Below, piece after piece: positions 39,685-46,731 of a DNA stretch of 64,000 nucleotides. Both the position numbers and the translations under genes were made by a program. The stretch comes from Vagococcus coleopterorum (GTDB lineage: Bacteria > Bacillota > Bacilli > Lactobacillales > Vagococcaceae), in the NCBI RefSeq assembly GCF_011303955.1, contig NZ_CP049886.1:744001-808000 (forward strand), in the 5' to 3' direction. The first letter of the stretch is position 1. Every line of letters begins with the position of its first letter. A model generated the notes under the pieces. It ran no database searches. It was given only the letters and a program-made list of their open reading frames with translations, and was not told the origin of the DNA.

Positions 39685-40869
39685 ATGTTAGAACAATTAT
39701 TACTTGCACTTATTTTGATTTTAATAGGAACTAAGTTAGCCGCACATTTATGTCAGCTGATTTCTGTACCAGCCGTTATTGGTGAATTAATGGTCGGGAT
39801 TATTTTTGGACCAGCAGTGCTGAGCCTGATTGTCCCAAGTGATATGCTCCATGTTTTTTCTGAAATCGGAGTGATTTTATTAATGTTCTTGGCAGGTCTT
39901 GAAAGTGATTTAAACTTGTTGAAGAAATACTTTAAACCAGCCATGTCAGTTGCGGTCTTAGGGATTTTATTTCCATTGATATTATGTGGCCTAGTGAGTT
40001 ATTGGTTTGGACTTTCTTTAATTTCGGCAATCTTTGTCGGTATCGTATTCAGTGCCACATCGGTGAGTATCTCAGTCCAAGTGTTACGTGATTACCGTCG
40101 TTTAGACTCCGAAGAAGGTTCAATCATCTTAGGAGCAGCGGTTGTGGATGACATCGTAGTGGTATTGATTGTTAGTTTATTCTCAACATTCTTAAACATG
40201 AACGGTAAGTTAAGTTTAGATGCTGCCTTTTTCTGGGATTTATTAGGTAAGAAATTATTGTTCTTCTTCTTAATTTACATTGTGGCTAAATATTTATTAA
40301 AACCGTTTTTACGTATTACGAAACGTTTGATTGCTACAGAAAGTGAAACAGCAGCGGCGTTAGTGCTATGTTTTGGATTTGCCTTGTTATCTGAATACTT
40401 AGGAATGAGCGATGTGATCGGTGCCTTCTTTATGGGGTTATTATTATCTCGTGAACCTGTTAAGGAACAAGTAGAAAAACGGATTGTGACAATTGGCTAT
40501 GCCCTATTTATTCCTGTTTTCTTCGTATCAATCGGCTTAGATTTAGACTTAGCAGTATTTAAAACAGAATTTTTATTTATCCTAGTATTATCAGTAATGG
40601 CGATTGCAACCAAATTAATCGGTGGTTATATAAGTGCTCGTTTTTCAAAAGTAGCTCGCAACAAAGCTTGGGTAATTGGTGCTGGTATGGTGTCTCGTGG
40701 AGAAATGGCGTTGATCATTGTTCAAATGGGCCGGTCACTAGGTCTGCTTTCAGGTAATGTTTACTCTGCAATTGTTGTCTCAATTATTATTGCCACATTA
40801 GTCTCACCGTTATTAATTAAATTCTTCATTGAAAAAGGTGAACCAACACAATTAGAAACAGTTGCCTAA
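39685..40869 (+). CDS. CPA2-family Na+/H+ antiporter (NapA-like)
   Basis: 394 aa from the ATG at 39685 (GAGAGG 8-9 nt upstream). A membrane protein with about 12 hydrophobic segments. Conserved features include PAVIGELMVGIIFGPAVL, LMFLAGLESDL, FSATSVSISVQVL, GAAVVDDIVVVL (the paired aspartates of the ion site) and VSRGEMALIIVQMG. Close in size and style to NapA of Enterococcus hirae, which exchanges Na+/Li+ for H+. Specificity is inferred. Preceded by a long structured terminator-like leader. Confidence 0.88.
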   Translation: MLEQLLLALILILIGTKLAAHLCQLISVPAVIGELMVGIIFGPAVLSLIVPSDMLHVFSEIGVILLMFLAGLESDLNLLKKYFKPAMSVAVLGILFPLILCGLVSYWFGLSLISAIFVGIVFSATSVSISVQVLRDYRRLDSEEGSIILGAAVVDDIVVVLIVSLFSTFLNMNGKLSLDAAFFWDLLGKKLLFFFLIYIVAKYLLKPFLRITKRLIATESETAAALVLCFGFALLSEYLGMSDVIGAFFMGLLLSREPVKEQVEKRIVTIGYALFIPVFFVSIGLDLDLAVFKTEFLFILVLSVMAIATKLIGGYISARFSKVARNKAWVIGAGMVSRGEMALIIVQMGRSLGLLSGNVYSAIVVSIIIATLVSPLLIKFFIEKGEPTQLETVA

Positions 40870-40923
40870 AGACTTTGTTATCCAGTATAATCAGTCTGAA
40901 GTCAAAGTAGAGGAGTCACATGT

Positions 40924-41145
40924 ATGGAAACCTTATATGATGTTCAGCAACTATTAAAACGCTATGGAACATATATTTATGTTGGTAAGCGTAAGTGGGA
41001 TATTGAAATGATGGGAATTGAGTTAGATAGTTTATATCGTGCTCAAATACTAGACATAAAAAGTTATCAAGCTGCCAAGGTTGTTCTAATAAAAGAACAT
41101 GAACACGAAGTTCGGAAAGAAAATAGCTCTCAAACAGGGATTTAA
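40924..41145 (+). CDS. yqgQ: YqgQ family protein (DUF910)
   Basis: 73 aa. YDVQQLLKRYGTYIYVGKRKWDIEMMGIELDSLYRAQIL is the DUF910 signature; a small helical protein of unknown function. RBS AGAGGAG. In many Firmicutes yqgQ lies between the rhomboid gene and glucokinase glcK. Here an antiporter precedes it and no glcK follows. Confidence 0.9.
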   Translation: METLYDVQQLLKRYGTYIYVGKRKWDIEMMGIELDSLYRAQILDIKSYQAAKVVLIKEHEHEVRKENSSQTGI

Positions 41146-41225
41146 TTTAGTTATTTGATGTGTTAGAATATAAAGGTAGCGCTCCCAAAAGAGAGCAGAT
41201 TGATAGTTGGAAGGATGAAGAAACA

Positions 41226-41627
41226 GTGAGAAATTTTTTAGCCGTATTAAATATTATTTTGTTATTAATTATTTTAGTAATTGTTTTAAACTGGTTGTAT
41301 ACGAAAATTATGGTAAAACGTTCAGCGAAGGTCATTAAAGAAGATGAGTTTGCTGAAAATATGCGTAAAGCACAAGTCATCGACGTTCGTGACCGTTCGG
41401 CCTTTGATGCTGGTCACATTTTAGGGGCTCGTAATGTGAGCTACCCAATGATGAAACAAAACCCAAGTTCATTTAGAAAAGATCAACCGATCTATTTATA
41501 TGACCAAGTGATGTCTTTAAGCGTTCGTGCAGCAAACCTTTTACGTAAACAAGGTTACACTGATGTTTACATCTTAAAAGGCGGAATCAATGCTTGGACA
41601 GGTAAAACTAAAGTAAATAAAAAATAA
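41226..41627 (+). CDS. Membrane-anchored rhodanese-like protein lacking the catalytic Cys
   Basis: 133 aa. The start GTG 41226 is proposed (AAGGA about 10 nt upstream, and the protein then begins with its TM segment MRNFLAVLNIILLLIILVIVL). The upstream in-frame codons have no RBS. A rhodanese domain follows: AQVIDVRDRSAFDAGHILGARNVSYP and KQGYTDVYILKGGINAW. The active-site loop normally reads C-x-x-G-x-R, but here it is YDQVMSLSVRAA without cysteine. Sulfurtransferase activity is therefore unlikely, and a scaffold or binding role is possible. Confidence 0.85.
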   Translation: MRNFLAVLNIILLLIILVIVLNWLYTKIMVKRSAKVIKEDEFAENMRKAQVIDVRDRSAFDAGHILGARNVSYPMMKQNPSSFRKDQPIYLYDQVMSLSVRAANLLRKQGYTDVYILKGGINAWTGKTKVNKK

Positions 41628-41630
41628 AAC

Positions 41631-41664
41631 AAAAAGCACATACAATTGTATGTGCTTTTTTATT
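41631..41664 (+). terminator. Terminator after the rhodanese-like gene
   Basis: A perfect palindromic stem AAAAAGCACATACAA / TTGTATGTGCTTTTT followed by T residues. Confidence 0.9.
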
Positions 41665-41744
41665 TTCAATAGTCAGTGAAAATATTGAAGAAAATAATAA
41701 GTTAGCATAGAGTAAAATCAAATGTATAAGGGGAGGTTATACAC

Positions 41745-41945
41745 TTGATAATTGATTATGATCGCTTTAATGATTTTTTAGAATATGAAATTCACTTTAT
41801 AGAAAGAAATGAAGAGAGAATGGTAACGATGATTTTTCCAATTAATTATACCGAAGACCAGATTAAAAAGATTTTATTTGAAAAAATACCTGAAATAAAA
41901 GTAAAACTGATTGATGAAATAAAATACCTTGTGCAAATTAAATAA
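41745..41945 (+). CDS. Small hypothetical protein, 66 aa (TTG start)
   Basis: Not recognised. TTG start at 41745 with the strong RBS GGGGAGG 8 nt upstream and a possible promoter TTGAAG-17-TAGAGT just before. The protein is acidic and charged, with alternating beta/helix character (YEIHFIERNEERMVTMIFPINYTEDQIKKIL) and no signal peptide. It is convergent with the Mga-type regulator and shares its terminator. Short, but the RBS, promoter and terminator all support a real gene. Confidence 0.6.
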   Translation: MIIDYDRFNDFLEYEIHFIERNEERMVTMIFPINYTEDQIKKILFEKIPEIKVKLIDEIKYLVQIK

Positions 41946-41976
41946 AGGAAGCCTCAAGTGAGGCTTCCTTTATTAT
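41941..41976. terminator. Bidirectional intrinsic terminator
   Basis: AATAAAGGAAGCCTC and GAGGCTTCCTTTATT form a perfect 15-bp stem around AAGT, between the convergent 66 aa and Mga-type genes. Confidence 0.93.
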
Positions 41977-43481
41977 TTAGTAAATTTTGTTGCCATCATC
42001 ATATCGTTTTTAGAGTGTAAAGAGATGATTTGATTGATTAATTTCCAATCTCTTAGTGTCGGGACGGAATTGATACAAATTGTATAGTCAGAATTCAATT
42101 GAATATTAGAAATATTTGTTATGGTTAAATCAAATTTTTTACTTTCTATTTTTGCAGAGTCAAAATCGGCACTCGAAAACAGAGATACAGAAACATGATC
42201 GCCAAAATGATAGTTCACCATATCCGCAATGAAGTAAGAGTGTTCTTCATCATAGTTGCAGAAGATGCCAATATTTAGTGGTTGAATTGAATGTGTTAAT
42301 TCTTTTGGGATGTCTTGCCAGTTAATTAATAGAGTATATAATACTTCGTTAAAAGAGTCTTGATCCCATTCGAATGAGCTATCAAATTTGAAATTATCAA
42401 GCTCTTCAATTAAGACGGAAACAAAATAAGGGTATTCTTTTTTTGCGTATTGAGCAAAATATTCACGTCGATTGAATAGAATATAATTTTTACCAATAAA
42501 CAATTTATGAATATTATAAAGTTCAAAAACAAGTTTATCATAGTTAGGAATATCAATTTTTAATCTATTAGACAAATTAGTTAGGAAAGTTTGTATAATA
42601 CCTACTCGAGAGTATAAGGGTTCTTCTTTCAGTGCTAGTCGCTTATCAAAATCAGCAGGGGTTAATATGAAGTCGTTTGACAAGAAGGCAGAAAATATTT
42701 CCTGTATAACATCCGAAGATAGTGTGACATTAAATGTTTTATAAAATGCTTTTTTGTCAATAGGGTTATCAGGGTTGTCCAAGAAAGAAACGATAAAAGG
42801 TTCAACGTCATTAGAGTAAGGGCGATCTGTCAGCCGGAAGCCGTGCGCGATTCGATCTAAATGTGTCAAAAAAACAACAGTTAAAAGTTTTTTGTCTGGG
42901 TAACTTAGAGTGATATCAGTATTTTCTTCGAGATAATAAAAATATGTTTTAGCAGTTTTGATTTTGTCTTCAGACCAAAAATCTGACATGACAGGATACT
43001 TTTCTAGAAAGTAATGAACAAATAGAGTTCTAATTGCCCCTTCATTTCCAGTAAGTTGATAGGATTTATTTGAGATTTTAATACCTAGGGGTGTAAGATA
43101 TTTGGTTAAGGAATTAAGCAATCGATAAGTTTGAGATGTGCTAATAAATAATTTTTCAGAAATTTCAGAAATATTCAAATTATCTTGAGTGAATAGTAAT
43201 TCTAATAAATTAAAGATGGGTGTGTTTTTTAAAATCCATGAATAGATGTAATCAATAGAGTAATTCGGGGGGTATTTAATAATTACCCCATATTGTGTTG
43301 ATGACTCAATTGAAAAAGGGTGTAAATTTTGATTGATAAATTCAATATCGTACCAAAGAATTCTGGTTGAGCACCCTAGAGTTTTTGAAATAGTCCCCAA
43401 TGGGATCCAGTCATCTTTTTTTATTAAGAGTTCAAGAAACTCTAGTTGTCGTAACGTATTTTTTGGGAGTAATGTTTTCAA
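41973..43481 (-). CDS. Mga-family helix-turn-helix virulence-type regulator
   Basis: 502 aa from TTG 43481 (read on minus), with AGAGG 7 nt upstream; the longer open frame has no RBS. The N-terminal HTH (about residues 9-60, LRQLEFLELLIKKDDWIPLGTISKTLGCSTRILWYDIEFI) is followed by the Mga HTH (ISEISEKLFISTSQTYRLLNSL). PRD-like helical regions and a C-terminal EIIB-like segment (NIGIFCNYDEEHSYFIADMV...) complete the protein. Mga-type regulators respond to sugar-PTS phosphorylation and activate surface-protein genes. It is divergent from the adjacent MucBP adhesin and is the obvious candidate to control it (inference). Confidence 0.88.
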   Translation of the reverse strand: MKTLLPKNTLRQLEFLELLIKKDDWIPLGTISKTLGCSTRILWYDIEFINQNLHPFSIESSTQYGVIIKYPPNYSIDYIYSWILKNTPIFNLLELLFTQDNLNISEISEKLFISTSQTYRLLNSLTKYLTPLGIKISNKSYQLTGNEGAIRTLFVHYFLEKYPVMSDFWSEDKIKTAKTYFYYLEENTDITLSYPDKKLLTVVFLTHLDRIAHGFRLTDRPYSNDVEPFIVSFLDNPDNPIDKKAFYKTFNVTLSSDVIQEIFSAFLSNDFILTPADFDKRLALKEEPLYSRVGIIQTFLTNLSNRLKIDIPNYDKLVFELYNIHKLFIGKNYILFNRREYFAQYAKKEYPYFVSVLIEELDNFKFDSSFEWDQDSFNEVLYTLLINWQDIPKELTHSIQPLNIGIFCNYDEEHSYFIADMVNYHFGDHVSVSLFSSADFDSAKIESKKFDLTITNISNIQLNSDYTICINSVPTLRDWKLINQIISLHSKNDMMMATKFTK

Positions 43482-43529
43482 TATTAGTACCTCTTTTCCA
43501 AAGACCTTTACACATATCATAGGCTATTT

Positions 43530-43618
43530 CAATGTACGCTACAAGGAAATGGATTCCCAGTTATTACATCGAGAGCGAAAAAAATGACATGTTTTGAGTA
43601 GTGAGATGAGGTACATTG
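43530..43618. promoter_or_regulatory. Inverted repeat in the Mga/adhesin intergenic region
   Basis: CAATGTAC (43530-43537) and GTACATTG (43611-43618) are perfect 8-bp inverted copies flanking the divergent promoter region, 73 bp apart. They could be paired operator half-sites for the divergent regulator. No binding data are available. Confidence 0.35.
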
Positions 43619-43652
43619 GATTAGAAGACAAACTATAAGGAGAATATCATAA

Positions 43653-46136
43653 ATGAAAAAAAATACAACGAAATTAGTCACATTAATGAGCACGAGTATA
43701 TTAGCAACACAATTATTAATCCCAGTGGTATCAGTAGCAACAGAAGCTGATACTAGTGATACGGTTATTTCATCAGAATTAACCACAGATCCAGGGGCAG
43801 ATTTGCTTGAGACAGAATTAAATATTGACTCTGAAATTGAGAAATTTGAATTAACTGATGAAATAGAGACCGGCGAAAAAGGGGCCGAATTTTTGGCTAA
43901 AGGCTTGAAAAATGGGGAAGAAAAATATTTACAAGAATTAGCAGAGCAATTACAAAAAATAGATTGGACAATTATTCGAACAACCAAGTTTGATATTCCG
44001 GAATTTAAGAAAGTAAAGACAAATTCTAACGGGACGGGTGTTACTGATGTATTTAATATAAATGGTTTTATCACAGGAGATATTATATTGGCTTTTGGAG
44101 ATGGATGGGGTCATAACGGTATACGAACACTGTATAGCCTGCCTAATGACGAACGCCCTGATTTTAATGGAATGTCAGAAGTGGAACAAATATCATATTA
44201 TATGAAAACTATACCTGCAACATCACTCAAGGATTTCGTGATTGACAACAAAGTTTCAATAGGTAAGTTTAGTGTAAATTTGTATCAAAGCGCGAGCTCT
44301 AAAATTGAAGTAGTAAATCCTACATCAGATTATAAACAAAGTTTTGAAAGTAGCTATAAAGTGATGCCGTATCAAATAATGTACGATAGTTTTATGAATA
44401 TGAAGTATGGTGTGGGTTTTCAAGGCAATAATATCCTACAAAAAACTGCGGGTGTTGGAGAACTGAATGATGATTTTATCATTTACAGTAAAGGAGAAAC
44501 AACAGATCCTAATTACACAACTCCAAAATTATTACTAAAAGATACAGTGAAAATGAGCGACGGTTCACCAGTTTCATTAGACAATCTTAAAGTAGAATGG
44601 GAAATAGAACCTGATTTGAGTCAGGCAACAACTTCAGGATCAGCAGTGTTGAAATTTGACTTAGATGGTGGGACGGTTTATTTGAGAGTTCCTTATGAAG
44701 TGAAAGAAGCTGTAGAAGCAGAACCAGTTACTGTGAAATATCAAGATGAAGACGGCAATGAATTAGCCGCTGACGCAACCTTAAATGGTAAAGTGGGACT
44801 TCCGTATCAATCAGAAGCCGCAAGCATTAATGGTTGGACATTGAAAGAAACACCAGCTAATGCATCAGGAACATTCACTGAAGAAGCACAAGAAGTGGTG
44901 TATGTGTATGAACGTACAGATGCGAAACCAGTTACTGTGAAATATCAAGATGAAGACGGCAATGAATTAGCCGCTGACGCAACCTTAAATGGTAAAGTGG
45001 GACTTCCGTATCAATCAGAAGCCGCAAGCATTAATGGTTGGACATTGAAAGAAACACCAGCTAATGCATCAGGAACATTCACTGAAGAAGCACAAGAAGT
45101 GGTGTATGTGTATGAACGTACAGATGCGAAACCAGTTACTGTGAAATATCAAGATGAAGACGGCAATGAATTAGCCGCTGACGCAACCTTAAATGGTAAA
45201 GTTGGACTTCCGTATCAATCAGAAGCCGCAAGCATTAATGGTTGGACATTGAAAGAAACACCAGCTAATGCATCAGGAACATTTACTGAAGAAGCACAAG
45301 AAGTGGTGTATGTGTATGAACGTACAGATGCGAAACCAGTTACTGTGAAATATCAAGATGAAGACGGCAATGAATTAGCCGCTGACGCAACCTTAAATGG
45401 TAAAGTTGGACTTCCGTATCAATCAGAAGCCGCAAGCATTAATGGTTGGACATTGAAAGAAACACCAGCTAATGCATCAGGAACATTTACTGAAGAAGCA
45501 CAAGAAGTGGTGTATGTGTATGAACGTACAGATGCGAAACCAGTTACTGTGAAATATCAAGATGGAGACGGCAATGAATTAGCCGCTGACGCAACCTTAA
45601 ATGGTAAAGTGGGACTTCCGTATCAATCAGAAGCCGCAAGCATTAATGGTTGGACGTTGAAAGAAACACCAGCTAATGCATCAGGAACATTCACTGAAGA
45701 AGCACAAGAAGTGGTGTATGTGTATGAACGTACAGATGCGAAACCAGTTACTGTGAAATATCAAGATGAAGACGGCAATGAACTAGCCGCTGACGCAACC
45801 TTAAATGGTAAAGTTGGACTTCCGTATCAATCAGAAGCCGCAAGCATCAATGGGTGGACATTGAAAGAAACACCAGCTAATGCATCAGGAACATTCACTG
45901 AAGAAGCACAAGAAGTGGTGTATGTGTATGAAAAAGATCAAAAACCAACGGAACCAACGGAACCAACGGAACCAACGGAACCAACGGAGCCAACGGAGCC
46001 AACAGAACCAACAAAGGAACAAGAATCCTTACCACAAACTGGTGAAATTAATAATCTAGTGTACTCATTATTAGGGTTATTATTTATTAGTATAGCTGGT
46101 TTGGCAACATTTCGTTTCAAAAAAAATAAAAATTAA
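43653..46136 (+). CDS. MucBP-repeat LPQTG cell-wall adhesin A
   Basis: 827 aa. A Sec signal peptide (about 1-29, MKKNTTKLVTLMSTSILATQ, cleaved near VSVATEA) is followed by a unique N-terminal domain (about 30-355) that I do not recognise (contains ILAFGDGWGHNGIRTLYSLP). Six near-identical 68 aa MucBP repeats follow (VTVKYQDEDGNELAADATLN ... WTLKETPANASGTF). Then come seven PTE units, the sorting signal LPQTGE, a TM and the KKNKN tail. MucBP modules bind mucin-type glycoproteins; the protein should be sortase-anchored. RBS AAGGAGA. An A8 run directly after the start codon could allow slippage. It lies divergent to the Mga-type regulator. Confidence 0.9.
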   Translation: MKKNTTKLVTLMSTSILATQLLIPVVSVATEADTSDTVISSELTTDPGADLLETELNIDSEIEKFELTDEIETGEKGAEFLAKGLKNGEEKYLQELAEQLQKIDWTIIRTTKFDIPEFKKVKTNSNGTGVTDVFNINGFITGDIILAFGDGWGHNGIRTLYSLPNDERPDFNGMSEVEQISYYMKTIPATSLKDFVIDNKVSIGKFSVNLYQSASSKIEVVNPTSDYKQSFESSYKVMPYQIMYDSFMNMKYGVGFQGNNILQKTAGVGELNDDFIIYSKGETTDPNYTTPKLLLKDTVKMSDGSPVSLDNLKVEWEIEPDLSQATTSGSAVLKFDLDGGTVYLRVPYEVKEAVEAEPVTVKYQDEDGNELAADATLNGKVGLPYQSEAASINGWTLKETPANASGTFTEEAQEVVYVYERTDAKPVTVKYQDEDGNELAADATLNGKVGLPYQSEAASINGWTLKETPANASGTFTEEAQEVVYVYERTDAKPVTVKYQDEDGNELAADATLNGKVGLPYQSEAASINGWTLKETPANASGTFTEEAQEVVYVYERTDAKPVTVKYQDEDGNELAADATLNGKVGLPYQSEAASINGWTLKETPANASGTFTEEAQEVVYVYERTDAKPVTVKYQDGDGNELAADATLNGKVGLPYQSEAASINGWTLKETPANASGTFTEEAQEVVYVYERTDAKPVTVKYQDEDGNELAADATLNGKVGLPYQSEAASINGWTLKETPANASGTFTEEAQEVVYVYEKDQKPTEPTEPTEPTEPTEPTEPTEPTKEQESLPQTGEINNLVYSLLGLLFISIAGLATFRFKKNKN
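44715..45935 (+). repeat. Six tandem 204-bp MucBP coding repeats
   Basis: The motif CCAGTTACTGTGAAATATCA recurs every 204 bp (44724, 44928, 45132, 45336, 45540, 45744). Copies differ by only a few silent or single changes (for example one DEDG to DGDG in copy five), indicating recent homogenisation. Confidence 0.97.
45945..46016 (+). repeat. 9-bp PTE codon repeats, 7 units plus PTK
   Basis: Units of CCAACGGAA/G encode Pro-Thr-Glu, a wall-spanning linker. Repeat number can change without frameshift. The paralogue downstream has 19 units. Confidence 0.95.
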
Positions 46137-46149
46137 GTTATTTAAATAA

Positions 46150-46184
46150 AAAAAGAGCTTCCGCATTTGCGGAGGCTTTTGTAT
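46150..46184 (+). terminator. Terminator of adhesin A
   Basis: GAGCTTCCGC / GCGGAGGCTTTT around ATTT. Nearly the same sequence occurs after adhesin B. Confidence 0.85.
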
Positions 46185-46731
46185 TTATTTTGTGCTACCA
46201 AAATAGTTATGTACATAAGATAATAGCAGCTAGTCCAACTCAGTGGAGTGTGGATTTTAAGTGGTCAAATCAATATCTCGTTTTACTTTTTTAAAATAAT
46301 TATTTACAGAATTCAGTTAACAATTTCATCAAGAGTGCAATGAAATCTAACTGTTATAACATATTATTTTGATGGTGTAAGTTAGGGTTTTCACTAACTC
46401 TTTTCCATTGGGCATACTTTTATCATCAACGATTAGAATAAAAGATACAAAGGAACAGATTACCAATAGTTGCAAAGAGAAAGTAAATACTGGGACGAAC
46501 TTAGTGGAGCGATGTCTTATAATAAAGTTAACATACAGTTAATAGACATATATTGTAGGAGGAGTTTTTTATAAAGAGCCAAAAGATTCTTATTAGGATT
46601 TTTTAGGAGACAAAACTATTTTACCAGTGGTTGATCGTACTGAAGACAGTGAGAATATAAGTCATCGATTCTATTCTGATGTTGGGCAAGGTTACAGAAT
46701 CAAAATTCAAATTTAAAGGAGAATAAAACAA
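46185..46731. other. Intergenic region with degraded coding remnant
   Basis: About 550 bp with no intact ORF. 46185-46550 is AT-rich; a loosely repeated motif (AACTCAGTGGAGTG near 46236 and AACTTAGTGGAGCG near 46501) is the only pattern I see there. A promoter-like and RBS-like sequence (TAGGAGGAG at 46557-46565) is followed by ATAAAGAGCC where an ATG would be expected, then stops. Confidence 0.5.
46573..46715 (+). pseudogene. Remnant of a small coding sequence
   Basis: After RBS-like AGGAGGAG the expected start reads ATA. A coding-like frame resumes at about 46605 (LGDKTILPVVDRTEDSENIS...FYSDVGQGYRIKIQI) and ends at the TAA just before 46716. A frame change and a stop separate the two parts. 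The parent family is not recognised. It may be what remains of a third surface-protein gene or insertion. Confidence 0.35.

Noticed and set aside
40924..41226. Hidden glcK between yqgQ and the rhodanese gene
   Set aside because: The gap is about 80 bp; no room and no glucokinase motif.
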